From: Acidobacteriota bacterium
GTDB lineage: Bacteria > Acidobacteriota > UBA890 > WLXD01
Reading direction: 5' to 3'
Length of the DNA: 42,429 bases
NCBI GenBank assembly: GCA_029263335.1
Contig: JAJCXS010000024.1
Span: forward strand, 1 to 42,429
Shown piece after piece: positions 1 to 8,105 of the stretch. The position numbers and the translations under genes are program-made. The notes under the pieces were generated by a model. It ran no database searches, was not told the DNA's origin, and saw only the letters and a list, made by a program, of their open reading frames with translations. The stretch's first letter is position 1; each line of letters starts with the position of its first letter.

Positions 1-207
1 CGGCGTGCCATCGACCGTGTGGACACCGTCGCCGAGTTCGCGGACCGCCACCGGGCGATGCAGCGTGAGGGCGTGGCCGGACGCACTCTTTTCCCGGTCC
101 GGCGCCACGACGGTTACGTCGCCCAGCGGACGCAACGCCTCTGCTAGCGCCCGCAGACCTTCGGAGTGAATCCCGTCATCGTTGGAGACGAGGATCGACG
201 GTCTCAT
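1..207 (-). CDS. surE: 5'/3'-nucleotidase SurE (N-terminal part, cut by window edge)
   Basis: SurE removes phosphate from nucleoside monophosphates in a metal-dependent reaction. Only the first 69 codons are inside the window. The visible N-terminus begins MRPSILVSNDDGIHSEGL, where the Asp10-Asp11 pair is the metal-binding signature of the family, followed by VVAPDREKSASGHALTL, the conserved serine-containing loop. The ATG at 207-205 is preceded by GGAG at good spacing, which fixes the start. It is the last gene of the minus-strand der-ihfA-merR-tRNA-Pro series but lies beyond a terminator, so it probably has its own promoter. Family call is secure; the C-terminal part cannot be judged here. 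Confidence 0.93.
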   Translation of the reverse strand, partial: MRPSILVSNDDGIHSEGLRALAEALRPLGDVTVVAPDREKSASGHALTLHRPVAVRELGDGVHTVDGTP

Positions 208-290
208 AGGCACTCCATGCAAGGATCGTTAGGCGGCGAAGATTGCCCGGCGGCCAGCCACCAGGCCAACGTGGCTGATCTCATCGAGAC

Positions 291-327
291 GAAAACAGCG
301 ACCCCGGGCGGCCCCGTGAGTCGCTGT
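291..327 (-). terminator. Intrinsic terminator downstream of tRNA-Pro
   Basis: Read on the minus strand, positions 327-320 (ACAGCGAC) pair perfectly with 302-295 (GTCGCTGT). An inner GC stem (316-313 with 308-305) sits inside, and a run of four T follows the outer stem. It lies about 20 bases after the tRNA-Pro 3' end, where a tRNA operon would be expected to stop. The T run is short, so termination may be incomplete and some read-through into surE is possible. Confidence 0.6.
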
Positions 328-342
328 CTTCATTCCTCGAAC

Positions 343-419
<77 letters not shown>

Positions 420-454
420 AACCTGCGCCGGACACTCGGATGTGCCCCGCGCCG

Positions 455-793
455 CTACAGAGTCTCATTGGCCTCCAGCATGGTCAAGATCGCATCGACT
501 TCCGTGCGCACCTCGTCGAGGGTGTCGATCAACTCGCGCGACCGTTGGGCGGACGCGACGTGCCGGCGCGCACCCGCGATCGTCATGCCTCTGCCGTGCA
601 CAAGGTCTTTGATTCGCAGGATCAGCTCGATGTCCTCGGGCCGATAGAGTCGCTGGCCGCCACGACTCTTGGTGGGGCTCAGCTGTGGAATTTCGGTCTC
701 CCAATAGCGCAGAACGTGACTCTCCAGCGTGGTGAGTTCGCAGACCTCACCCATGCGGTAGAAGCGCTTCTTGTAGCCGCTTGCGAGAGCCAC
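455..793 (-). CDS. MerR-family transcriptional regulator next to ihfA
   Basis: A 112-residue DNA-binding regulator. Residues about 9-75 form the MerR winged helix-turn-helix, with motifs YRMGEVCELTTLESHVLRYW and GGQRLYRPEDIELILRIKDL. A short coiled helix follows and there is no effector domain. This small MerR type is commonly found directly after ihfA and before tRNA-Pro in Gram-negative genomes, the order seen here; its target is generally unknown. The GTG start at 793-791 overlaps the ihfA TAG stop by one base (TAGTG), so the two are probably translationally coupled. A metal-sensing role is unlikely because the C-terminus lacks a ligand-binding loop with cysteines. Confidence 0.88.
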   Translation of the reverse strand: MALASGYKKRFYRMGEVCELTTLESHVLRYWETEIPQLSPTKSRGGQRLYRPEDIELILRIKDLVHGRGMTIAGARRHVASAQRSRELIDTLDEVRTEVDAILTMLEANETL

Positions 794-1077
794 TAGGGGT
801 TCACGGCTCGCAACAGAGCAGGCGCCGGATGGAACGTCACGGCCCGGTGGGCGGGGATCAGCATACGTTCACGAGACGAGGGGTTGACGCCGCGACGGGC
901 TGCGCGGTCGAGAACCTCGAAGGTACCAAAATTGGTGACCATCGCCTTGCCGTCTTCATCGAAGCCATGCTTGAGCTCGTCCATGATCAGGTCCACGAAC
1001 GCGATCGCTTCGGTGAGCGAGATACGAGGCTCGGCTTCATGAATGGCCCGTGCAATATCGCGCTTTTTCAGGGTCAT
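793..1077 (-). CDS. ihfA: Integration host factor alpha / HU-family DNA-bending protein
   Basis: A 94-residue HU/IHF-fold protein that bends DNA in the nucleoid. The helical dimerisation region (MTLKKRDIARAIHEAEPRI, SLTEAIAFVDLIMDEL) is followed by the VTNFGTFEV strand and the beta-arm RRGVNPSSRERMLIPAHRAV. The arm tip carries the Asn-Pro that intercalates in IHF and HU. I call it IHF-alpha because it sits directly upstream of the small MerR gene and tRNA-Pro, the usual ihfA setting; by sequence alone it could be a diverged HU. It has its own upstream gap after der with a plausible -10 element. A second, HU-like gene (2627-2905) is divergent to der. Confidence 0.8.
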   Translation of the reverse strand: MTLKKRDIARAIHEAEPRISLTEAIAFVDLIMDELKHGFDEDGKAMVTNFGTFEVLDRAARRGVNPSSRERMLIPAHRAVTFHPAPALLRAVNP

Positions 1078-1120
1078 GGCTCGTACCAGGCGAATCGGCC
1101 CTCCAGCGAGAATTGTGCAA

Positions 1121-1126
1121 AGTATA
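1121..1126 (-). promoter_or_regulatory. Possible -10 element for ihfA-merR-tRNA-Pro
   Basis: The minus strand shows TATACT at 1126-1121, five of six bases of the sigma-70 -10 consensus. It lies in the 91-base gap between der and ihfA, about 44 bases before the ihfA start. I see no good -35 element at 16-18 bases, so this is tentative. Confidence 0.35.
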
Positions 1127-1168
1127 GCGCACTGTCTCGCGGTTCCGATGGGGCTGATTACAGGTCAA

Positions 1169-2509
1169 CTAGCGGTCCTTGCGGCCGCGTCGGCGGATGT
1201 GGATTCGCACGGGCGTGCCGTCCAGCCCGAACTGCTCGCGGAGCCTGTTTTCGAGGAACCGCTTGTAGCTGACAGGGAGTTCACGGCGGCTCTTACCGGT
1301 GAATACCACGAACGTCGGAGGAGCCACCGACGCCTGGGTAAGGTACTTGAGTTCAGGAGAGCCCGGCGGGCCCTGGGGTCCACGCTGCTGCAGGTACGTG
1401 AAGAGGGCATTCAACTCGCCGGTCGGCACGCGACGAAGGCGATTCTCCGCAACCCTGTCGATCAGCGAGAACACGCCCTTGACCCCGTCTCCGGTGAGGG
1501 CCGACGTATAGACGACCTCGGCAAACGCCATGCGACCGAGGCGTTCCTTGAGTTCCTTGTGCCACGAGCGCTGGTTGCCTCGCTCGATTTCCACCAGGTC
1601 CCACTTGTTCACCACGATGATCAGTCCGCAGCCAGCATTCTGTGCTTCATCGGCCACCGTGCGGTCCTGCCGTGTCAGTCCCACGTTCGCGTCGATTACG
1701 AGCAGCGCGACGTCGGCGCGCGCCATGCGACGGCGCGCGATCGACACGCTGACCATCTCGGCGAACCCTTCCTGGCGCGCCCCACGGCGAATTCCCGCAG
1801 TGTCGACGAGAACGTAATCGCGGCCTGCGAATGTCATCGTCGTATCGATCGCGTCGCGGGTCGTTCCCGAGACATCGCTCACCACGAGCCGATCGCTGCC
1901 GAGCATGGCGTTGGCGAGCGACGACTTGCCGACGTTCGGGCGGCCGACCACTGCAACCCGCGTGAAGTCCCGCGACGGCTCCGGCGCTTCCTCTTCCTCC
2001 GGCAGCAACGCCACCACGGCATCGAGAAGATCGGCCACACCGAATCCGTGTTCGGCGGATATCGCGAAGACCGGATCGAGACCGAGGGTGGCGAAATCGG
2101 CCGCCAGTTCATCGGACTTTCCGAAGCGGTCGCACTTGTTCACCACCAGGAACACGCGGGCGCCGCAACGGCGCAACTCCGATCCCAGATCGCGTTCGAT
2201 CGAAACCGGGCCTTCCTTGCCGTCAACGACGAACAGCACCGCCGCCGCTCCTTCGAGTGCACCCAGCGCTTTGGCTTCGACGGCCTGTGTCAGCCCGTCT
2301 TGGCTGCGCCACTCGACGCCGCCGGTATCGCTCAATTCGAACGAACGCCCGCCCCATTCCGTATCGGCGACGTTGCGATCACGCGTCAGGCCCGACTGCT
2401 CGCCGACGATCGCCTGCCGCCGTCCGAGAACACGGTTAAAGAGCGTCGATTTCCCCACGTTGGGACGACCGACAATCACGACCTGCGGGAGTGCTTCTGT
2501 GCTCATCAT
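1169..2509 (-). CDS. der: Ribosome-assembly GTPase Der (EngA)
   Basis: Der is an essential GTPase for 50S subunit maturation. It has two tandem G domains, each with a P-loop: GRPNVGKS at residues 14-21 and a second GRPNVGKS near residue 188. The G3 signatures are DTGG and DTAG and the G4 signatures NKCD and NKWD. The C-terminus is the basic KH-like domain ending RIHIRRRGRKDR. Length (446 aa) is typical. I chose the tandem ATGs at 2509/2506, giving MMSTEALPQVVIVGRPN; a GTG at 2536 would add a non-conserved extension. It is divergent from hup, with about 117 bases between the starts. Confidence 0.97.
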   Translation of the reverse strand: MMSTEALPQVVIVGRPNVGKSTLFNRVLGRRQAIVGEQSGLTRDRNVADTEWGGRSFELSDTGGVEWRSQDGLTQAVEAKALGALEGAAAVLFVVDGKEGPVSIERDLGSELRRCGARVFLVVNKCDRFGKSDELAADFATLGLDPVFAISAEHGFGVADLLDAVVALLPEEEEAPEPSRDFTRVAVVGRPNVGKSSLANAMLGSDRLVVSDVSGTTRDAIDTTMTFAGRDYVLVDTAGIRRGARQEGFAEMVSVSIARRRMARADVALLVIDANVGLTRQDRTVADEAQNAGCGLIIVVNKWDLVEIERGNQRSWHKELKERLGRMAFAEVVYTSALTGDGVKGVFSLIDRVAENRLRRVPTGELNALFTYLQQRGPQGPPGSPELKYLTQASVAPPTFVVFTGKSRRELPVSYKRFLENRLREQFGLDGTPVRIHIRRRGRKDR

Positions 2510-2626
2510 GGGGGTACTACGCGCGACGGCAGCCACCAGCGGGCGCCTTCAAGAGTGTGCCGACCAGGGTATGCTAAGCTTCGTCGCCGTTCTCTCCATA
2601 GCCCCATTACGCACAGTGTTTTCTGC

Positions 2627-2905
2627 ATGATCAAGGCCGATATCGTCGATCAGATAGCCCACCAGACCGGCATCTCGAAGGTGCAGGCCGAGCGCGCGGT
2701 CGAGCAGGTTCTGGAGTCGGTGAGGCAATCGCTGGCGCGCGGCGAGCGCATCGAACTGCGCGGCTTCGGCGTGTTCGAGGTGAAGCAGCGCAAGCAGGGC
2801 ATCGGTCGCAACCCGAGGACGGGCGAAGAGGTCGTCATCCCCCCGACCCGTACCACCCGCTTCAAGCCGGGCAAGAACCTGTCGGACCTCCCCGCCGACC
2901 TGTAG
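2627..2905 (+). CDS. hup: HU-family DNA-binding protein
   Basis: A 92-residue histone-like protein. It starts MIKADIVDQIAHQTGISKVQ, has the LRGFGVFEVKQRKQ strand, and a beta-arm with GRNPRTGEE containing the intercalating Asn-Pro pair, ending in FKPGKNL. This is closer to canonical HU/IHF-beta than the ihfA product at 793-1077. The reading frame is open far upstream across antisense der, so the start is set by family length and the conserved MIKADIV N-terminus. I see no Shine-Dalgarno sequence before the ATG. It is followed 30 bases later by an M50 protease gene on the same strand. Confidence 0.93.
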   Translation: MIKADIVDQIAHQTGISKVQAERAVEQVLESVRQSLARGERIELRGFGVFEVKQRKQGIGRNPRTGEEVVIPPTRTTRFKPGKNLSDLPADL

Positions 2906-2935
2906 CGCCAAGGGCTACCGGAGAAGGTCTTCCAG

Positions 2936-3994
2936 ATGTACAACGACGAAGACGATAGCGACTCGCCGCAGGAGGCGACTCCCGCCCGCATTCCGATCGG
3001 CGTGTCCCCGGTCGAGTCTGGCACTAGTGACTGGCCTCCGGAACTCATCGCCGACCCCACCACGCCTCTCCTCGCGGGGCCCCTCGCACCTGAGGAGGCG
3101 TTGTCGCCTCCTGCGTCGGGCCGAGTCAACCTGGTGCTCTTCGTTCTCACCCTGCTGACGACGAGTTACTGGGGCTTCCTGCAATACCAGTCGTTCTACC
3201 TGGACAATATCGGCGAGGCGGCACTCAACCCCTTCACCGAACCCATGCTGTGGCTGGCAGGTCTGCCCTATGGAATGGCCGTGATTGCCTTCCTGGGAGC
3301 GCACGAAATGGGCCACTACCTGGCCTGCCGCTACTACGGCATCCGCGCAACGCTTCCCTACTTCATCCCCATTCCGCCCATCGGACCCATACTGCTCCCC
3401 GGCACGATGGGCGCGGTCATTCGCATCAAGAGCCCCATCACCGGCCGCCGTGAACTGTTTGACATCGCCGTTGCGGGCCCCCTCGCGGGCTTCGTCGTGG
3501 CGTTGCCGATGCTCGCCGTCGGGCTCGGCCAGTCGCGCGTGGTCGAAGATGACAGCCTGGCCTTCGGCATCGGCCTGGGCGAACCGTTGATCTGGGGACC
3601 GCTGCAGGCCGCGTTCGCCCCGCCCGTTGGCGCCGACCAGACCCTGCTGGCACACCCGCTGGCGTTTGTCGGTTGGTTCGCGCTGCTGGTGACTGCGATG
3701 AACCTGCTGCCCATCGGGCAACTCGACGGTGGGCACCTGCTGTACGCGATCACACCACGTCACCACCGGAAGATCTCGCTACTGCTGGTGGCGCTGATGT
3801 TGTTCGCGGGATACGTCTACTTCAGCGGCTGGATCCTCTTCGCCCTGCTGATCTTCTTCGCCCTCGGGACCAAGCACCCTCGCCCGCTGTCCTTCGACGG
3901 CGACCTGGGACCAGGCCGCCGGCTGCTACTGTTGGTCGCGATATTGATCCTGGTCACCTCGTTCATGCTCGAGCCGATCAGTATCAACTTCTGA
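2936..3994 (+). CDS. M50-family site-2-type intramembrane metalloprotease
   Basis: A 352-residue multi-pass membrane protein of the site-2 protease family, which cleaves substrates within or near the membrane using zinc. The zinc motif HEMGH is at residues 123-127 and the third-ligand motif NLLPIGQLDGGH at 256-267 (Asp264). About six hydrophobic segments are seen between residue 62 and the end. The first 60 residues are acidic and proline-rich and look disordered. There is no PDZ domain, so it is unlike RseP; it resembles the short bacterial/plastid EGY-type enzymes. Substrate unknown. Its stop is 20 bases from the convergent gene ending at 4015. Confidence 0.88.
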   Translation: MYNDEDDSDSPQEATPARIPIGVSPVESGTSDWPPELIADPTTPLLAGPLAPEEALSPPASGRVNLVLFVLTLLTTSYWGFLQYQSFYLDNIGEAALNPFTEPMLWLAGLPYGMAVIAFLGAHEMGHYLACRYYGIRATLPYFIPIPPIGPILLPGTMGAVIRIKSPITGRRELFDIAVAGPLAGFVVALPMLAVGLGQSRVVEDDSLAFGIGLGEPLIWGPLQAAFAPPVGADQTLLAHPLAFVGWFALLVTAMNLLPIGQLDGGHLLYAITPRHHRKISLLLVALMLFAGYVYFSGWILFALLIFFALGTKHPRPLSFDGDLGPGRRLLLLVAILILVTSFMLEPISINF

Positions 3995-4014
3995 TTGGGG
4001 CGCGCCGCGGGTTG

Positions 4015-5241
4015 CTACGTGGCGTCCGCAAGAGCCCGAATCTCGGCGTCGGACAACGTCCGCGCAGACGCCTTCGCAGCCTTGAACACAGCCTCGACTC
4101 GGGCATCAGTCGGTTCAATGCCGTGCGCCCGTAGCCAGTAGGTCACGTTCGAGAGGCCGCTCATCGGTCCGACCTCGATGCCCTGGGCACGTCCGATCAT
4201 CGCGGCGGGCACACCGGAGTAGATCCGATCCGCCAGCCAATCATCGCCCTTCGCCCGCGCCTTGATCACCGCTGCCGCGTGCACTCCGGTGGCCGTCCGG
4301 AACGCGTCCTCGCCGATGACCGGGTAGTTGATGGGGATCTCGCGACCGGTGGCCTCGGACACGACCTGACAGTATTCCGGCAACTTTGAAAGATCCTGAT
4401 CGATGTAGCCCTCCAGCGCACAGTTGACCAGAATCAGGTCCATCGGCGTGTTCCCCGAACGCTCGCCGATGCCCAATGCAGTGCCGTGCACACGGTCCGC
4501 GCCGGCCTCGATGGCCGCCATCGTATTGGCCACGTCGAGACCGCGATCGCGGTGCCCGTGCCAGTCGATCTTGACCTCCTCGCCGGTAGCACTGGCGACT
4601 TCGCGGACGAAGCGAATCAGCGCCCGGACGCCATCCGGAGTGCCGTGCCCCACCGTGTCGCAGACACAGATCCTGCGCGCGCCATGCTCGATCGCCGTGG
4701 TGTAGAGAGCACGGATGGTGTCGGGGTGGGCCCGTATCGTATCTTCGGTCACGTACATGACCGGAAGCCCGCGGCCAACGGCGAGACTGACCGCATCGGC
4801 AGTGTGCTTCAGCATGCGGTCGAGACTCCACTCCTCCGCGTACTGGCGGATCGGGCTCGAACCGATGAAACAGGACGCCTCGATGGCCAGTCCGACCTCG
4901 TCGGCGACGTCACAGATCGGCAGGATGTCGCTTGCCAGGGTACGGGCCGCGCAGTTCGGCAGAATCGGCAGGTTCTGATCACGGATCTCGCGGCACATCC
5001 TGGCCACGTCGTCGCGTTGCCGTTGCGAAGCCCCCGGCAGACCGATATTCGCCGACTGGATGCCAAGATCCGCCATCAAGTGGAGAATCCGAATCTTCGT
5101 CTCGATATCCGGGTCCTTCACCGAGGGGGATTGCAGACCGTCGCGGAGCGTCTCGTCATCGAACTCCACGGTCCGCCGCAACGGCTCGCCATCGGCCCGA
5201 TTCCAGTCGTAGATCAGCTCGCTTTCGCCTGGATTGGCCAT
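4015..5241 (-). CDS. 2-isopropylmalate/homocitrate synthase-like DRE-TIM enzyme
   Basis: A 408-residue member of the DRE-TIM metallolyase superfamily, which condenses acyl-CoA with a 2-oxoacid or cleaves similar products. The metal/catalytic start motif FDDETLRDGLQSP lies near residue 27. The metal motif HGHRDRGL replaces the common HxHND of LeuA with HRD, followed by GTALGIGERSGNTPMD. The LeuA C-terminal regulatory domain is absent. The ATG at 5241 overlaps the stop of the hydratase gene by one base (TGATG). Being last in a thiolase-dehydrogenase-hydratase operon suggests a role in acyl-CoA carbon flow rather than leucine synthesis. Exact substrate cannot be read from sequence; homocitrate synthase, citramalate synthase or an HMG-CoA-lyase-like activity are alternatives. 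Confidence 0.75.
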   Translation of the reverse strand: MANPGESELIYDWNRADGEPLRRTVEFDDETLRDGLQSPSVKDPDIETKIRILHLMADLGIQSANIGLPGASQRQRDDVARMCREIRDQNLPILPNCAARTLASDILPICDVADEVGLAIEASCFIGSSPIRQYAEEWSLDRMLKHTADAVSLAVGRGLPVMYVTEDTIRAHPDTIRALYTTAIEHGARRICVCDTVGHGTPDGVRALIRFVREVASATGEEVKIDWHGHRDRGLDVANTMAAIEAGADRVHGTALGIGERSGNTPMDLILVNCALEGYIDQDLSKLPEYCQVVSEATGREIPINYPVIGEDAFRTATGVHAAAVIKARAKGDDWLADRIYSGVPAAMIGRAQGIEVGPMSGLSNVTYWLRAHGIEPTDARVEAVFKAAKASARTLSDAEIRALADAT

Positions 5242-6029
5242 CAGCGCCCTTTCCATTCGGCTTGGCGCTTCTCGAGAAAGGCCGTCATCCCTTCCTTCTT
5301 GTCCTCGGTCGCGCAGCAAAGCCCGAAGTATGTGGATTCAATCACCTGCCCCTCGACCAGGCTCGTCTCGATGCCTTCGTTGACGGCCTGAATGCAGTAG
5401 CGCATCGCTATCGGGGCCTTGCTGGCAAGTTCCGCGGCCAGCGCTTGGGTTACCGCGCCCAACTCCTCGTGCGGCACCACCTGGTTGACCAGCCCGATGC
5501 GTTCAGCGGTCTCCGCGTCGATCGGCTGGCCGCGACAGATCAGTTCCAGGGCTCTGCCCTTGCCAACGAGCCGCGGCAGACGCTGCGTTCCTCCATGGCC
5601 GGGAATGATCGAGAGGTTGATCTCCGGCAGCCCGATCTTGGCGCGCTCGGAGGCAATGCGAATGTGACACGCGAGAGCCAGCTCACACCCTCCGCCCAAT
5701 GCGTATCCGTTGATGGCGGCAATCACGGGTTTGCCCATGCGCTCCAACAGGTCGAAGGCGCGCTGCCCGGCGGCCGCAGCACGGCGCCCCTGCTCCGGGC
5801 CGTACGTGACCAACACGCTGATATCCGCCCCGGCCACGAAGGCCTTGTCCCCGCCGCCGGTAACGATCACGGCTCGCACGTCAGGGTCTGCGTCGAGAGC
5901 GATAGCGGCAGCGGCGATCTCCTCCGTAGTGCGCACGTCGAGCGCGTTCAGTACCTCCTGCCGGTCCACGGTCAGGGTAGCGACACCATCATCCACTTCC
6001 ACGCTGATGTTTCGATAATCGGCGGCCAT
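5241..6029 (-). CDS. Enoyl-CoA hydratase (crotonase family)
   Basis: Adds water to trans-2-enoyl-CoA to give 3-hydroxyacyl-CoA. The oxyanion-hole segment AFVAGADI and the second one in INGYALGGGCELALACHIRI are present. Both catalytic glutamates are visible: the one in GGGCELA and the one in GLPEINLSIIPGHGGTQRL. The product is 262 aa, normal for a single-function crotonase. The ATG at 6029 follows AGGAGAGGAAC, a strong ribosome site, so the longer upstream reading frame is not used. It lies 13 bases after hbd in the same direction, consistent with the next beta-oxidation step. Chain-length preference is unknown. Confidence 0.93.
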   Translation of the reverse strand: MAADYRNISVEVDDGVATLTVDRQEVLNALDVRTTEEIAAAAIALDADPDVRAVIVTGGGDKAFVAGADISVLVTYGPEQGRRAAAAGQRAFDLLERMGKPVIAAINGYALGGGCELALACHIRIASERAKIGLPEINLSIIPGHGGTQRLPRLVGKGRALELICRGQPIDAETAERIGLVNQVVPHEELGAVTQALAAELASKAPIAMRYCIQAVNEGIETSLVEGQVIESTYFGLCCATEDKKEGMTAFLEKRQAEWKGR

Positions 6030-6042
6030 GTTCCTCTCCTGA

Positions 6043-6906
6043 TCAGTCCTCGTACCGATAGAAGCCACGGCCGCTCTTGCGGCCAAGATGTCCCGCCAGC
6101 ACCATCCGTCTCAACAGCGGCGGCGCCGCGTACTGTGGCTGACGGAACTCGTCGTACATGATGCCGGCGATGTAGAGCGTCGTGTCGAGACCGACATAAT
6201 CGAGAAGCGCAAACGGCCCCATGGGGTAGCCGCATCCCGACTGCATGGCTCGATCAATGTCCTCGGCGCTTGCCAGGCCCTCCTCGAGCGCACGAATCGC
6301 CTCCAGCAGGTAGGGCACCAGCAGCCGGTTCACCACGAAGCCGGTGCGATCTCGAACCAAGACGGGGCTCTTGCCGAGGCGCTCGCCAAACGCCGCCACC
6401 GTCTTCACGACGGTCTCGTCAGAAAGAAGCGTGTGAACCACCTCCACCAGCGCCATCGCCGGCACCGGATTGAAGAAATGCAGCCCGATGAAACGCTCCG
6501 GCCTGCTTGTCGACACGGCCAGTTCGGTAATGCTCAGCGAAGACGTGTTGCTGGTGAGAATCGTATCGCGACCGCAAGCGGCGTCCAGTTGGGTAAACAC
6601 GGCGCGCTTCGCCTCGAGCGTCTCCGTCACCGCCTCCACCACGAGATCACAGCCGGCGAGGTCGGACAATGACGTCGTCGCCGTGAGACGGCCGAGAAGG
6701 GCCTCGGCCTCCAACTCGGTGAGTCTGTCCCGCTCTACAGCGCCACGCACCCTTCCTTTCAGACTGGCCATGCCCTTTTCGAGGGCGCTCTCGTCGAGAT
6801 CACACACCATTGTCGTGAACCCGGCGCGTGCACACACCTGAGCAATACCGCCTCCCATAAGGCCGCAGCCGACGACACCTACCGTCTCGATCCCGTCGGC
6901 GCTCAC
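6043..6906 (-). CDS. hbd: 3-hydroxybutyryl-CoA (3-hydroxyacyl-CoA) dehydrogenase
   Basis: NAD(P)-dependent oxidation of 3-hydroxyacyl-CoA to 3-ketoacyl-CoA, or the reverse. The 287-residue protein begins with a Rossmann fold (GVVGCGLMGGGIAQVCARAG). It carries the catalytic-histidine segment GLHFFNPVPAMALVEVV and the C-terminal helical domain with DRTGFVVNRLLVPYL. This is the single-function short form, as in butyrate or crotonyl-CoA pathways, not the fused FadB type. The GTG start at 6906 overlaps the thiolase stop as GTGA. Neighbours supply thiolase and hydratase. Confidence 0.94.
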   Translation of the reverse strand: MSADGIETVGVVGCGLMGGGIAQVCARAGFTTMVCDLDESALEKGMASLKGRVRGAVERDRLTELEAEALLGRLTATTSLSDLAGCDLVVEAVTETLEAKRAVFTQLDAACGRDTILTSNTSSLSITELAVSTSRPERFIGLHFFNPVPAMALVEVVHTLLSDETVVKTVAAFGERLGKSPVLVRDRTGFVVNRLLVPYLLEAIRALEEGLASAEDIDRAMQSGCGYPMGPFALLDYVGLDTTLYIAGIMYDEFRQPQYAAPPLLRRMVLAGHLGRKSGRGFYRYED

Positions 6907-8087
6907 CGGGGCGACTCCAGCGCCAGCGCGATTCCCTGCCCGCCGCCGATACAGGCGGTCGCCACCGCACGCCCGCCGCCTCGACGGCGCAGTTCGCGAA
7001 CCGCCGCATACGCGATTCGAGTTCCCGTCATCCCCAAAGGGTGCCCCAAAGCAATGGCGCCGCCGTTGATGTTCACCTTCGCTCGATCGAGCCCGAGTTC
7101 AGATTCGACCGCCAGGTACTGGCCGGCGAAAGCCTCATTGACCTCGACGACATCAACGCTAGCCAGATCCCATCCCGCCAATTCGAGCACCTTCTCGGTA
7201 GCAGGCACCGGCCCAATACCCATGTGCGCCGGATCAACGCCGGCGTGAGCCCACGCGACCACCCTGGCTAGCGGCGTGATGTCGTGTTGCTGTGCCCACT
7301 CGGCGGAGGCGACTACCACCGCGGCGCCCCCGTCGACAATGCCGCTGGCATTGCCCGCGGTCACGAAGGAGTCGGGGCCGAAGGCGGGTGCCAGGGCGGC
7401 AAGTGATTCAATCGTGGTATCCGGCCGCAGATGGTCGTCCTCGGCAACCTCATAAACGCCCTTGCGGCCACGAACCTGCACCGCCACGATTTCTTCGCCC
7501 AGGATGCCCTTGCCGAGTGCCACGGCGGCTCGCTGCTGGCTTTGCAGGGCAAACTCGTCCTGAGCCTCACGACTGATGCCGTAACGGCGCGCCAGGTTGT
7601 CCGAGGTCCCCGACATGCTGCAGCCGCAATACGGGTCGGTAAGCGACTCCACCAGCGAGTCCTGCAATCGAGCGTCCTGCATACGAAAACCGGCGCGAGC
7701 GCCGTACAGGACGTGGGGAGCCATCGACATGTTCTCCATACCACCGGCAAGGCCGACCTCGATCTCCCCCACCCGGATCATTCGACTCACGGCGATGATC
7801 GACTCGATCCCGGAGCCGCACAGCCGATTCACCGTGAGCGCCGGGACACTCTCGGGCACGCCCGCTTTCAGGGCGACATGGCGAGCACCATAGACGGCGT
7901 CGATCGACGTTTGCTGTGCGTTGCCGATGACAACGTGCTGCACATCATCCGGACTTACACCCGCGCGCTCCATCGCGCCCTGGGCCGCGGCCGCGCCCAA
8001 CTCGATCGCGGTCGTGCCAGCGAAGTCGCCGAGGAACCTGCGCATCGGTGTCCGTGCCCCGTCGAGAACCACTGCATCACGGGTCAC
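6903..8087 (-). CDS. Acetyl-CoA acetyltransferase / 3-ketoacyl-CoA thiolase
   Basis: A 394-residue thiolase. The acyl-accepting Cys90 is in NRLCGSG, His349 in GHPLGMTG and Cys379 in ACIGGGQG, so all three catalytic residues are present. It either cleaves 3-ketoacyl-CoA or condenses two acetyl-CoA. The GTG start is preceded by GAGGAGGAAAGC, one of the best ribosome sites in the window. It lies 18 bases after the vanZ gene, so it may be cotranscribed with the upstream membrane genes, and it couples to hbd by a GTGA overlap. Degradative and biosynthetic thiolases cannot be separated by eye. Confidence 0.94.
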   Translation of the reverse strand: MTRDAVVLDGARTPMRRFLGDFAGTTAIELGAAAAQGAMERAGVSPDDVQHVVIGNAQQTSIDAVYGARHVALKAGVPESVPALTVNRLCGSGIESIIAVSRMIRVGEIEVGLAGGMENMSMAPHVLYGARAGFRMQDARLQDSLVESLTDPYCGCSMSGTSDNLARRYGISREAQDEFALQSQQRAAVALGKGILGEEIVAVQVRGRKGVYEVAEDDHLRPDTTIESLAALAPAFGPDSFVTAGNASGIVDGGAAVVVASAEWAQQHDITPLARVVAWAHAGVDPAHMGIGPVPATEKVLELAGWDLASVDVVEVNEAFAGQYLAVESELGLDRAKVNINGGAIALGHPLGMTGTRIAYAAVRELRRRGGGRAVATACIGGGQGIALALESPR

Positions 8088-8105
8088 GCTTTCCTCCTCG
8101 CGGCG

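Noticed and set aside
1043..2626. Long plus-strand open frame (over 500 codons) running across antisense der and into hup, looking like an HU fusion protein.
   Set aside because: The upstream part is Arg/His/Ala-rich shadow of der; der has all GTPase motifs on the minus strand and HU ends at its normal N-terminus (2627).
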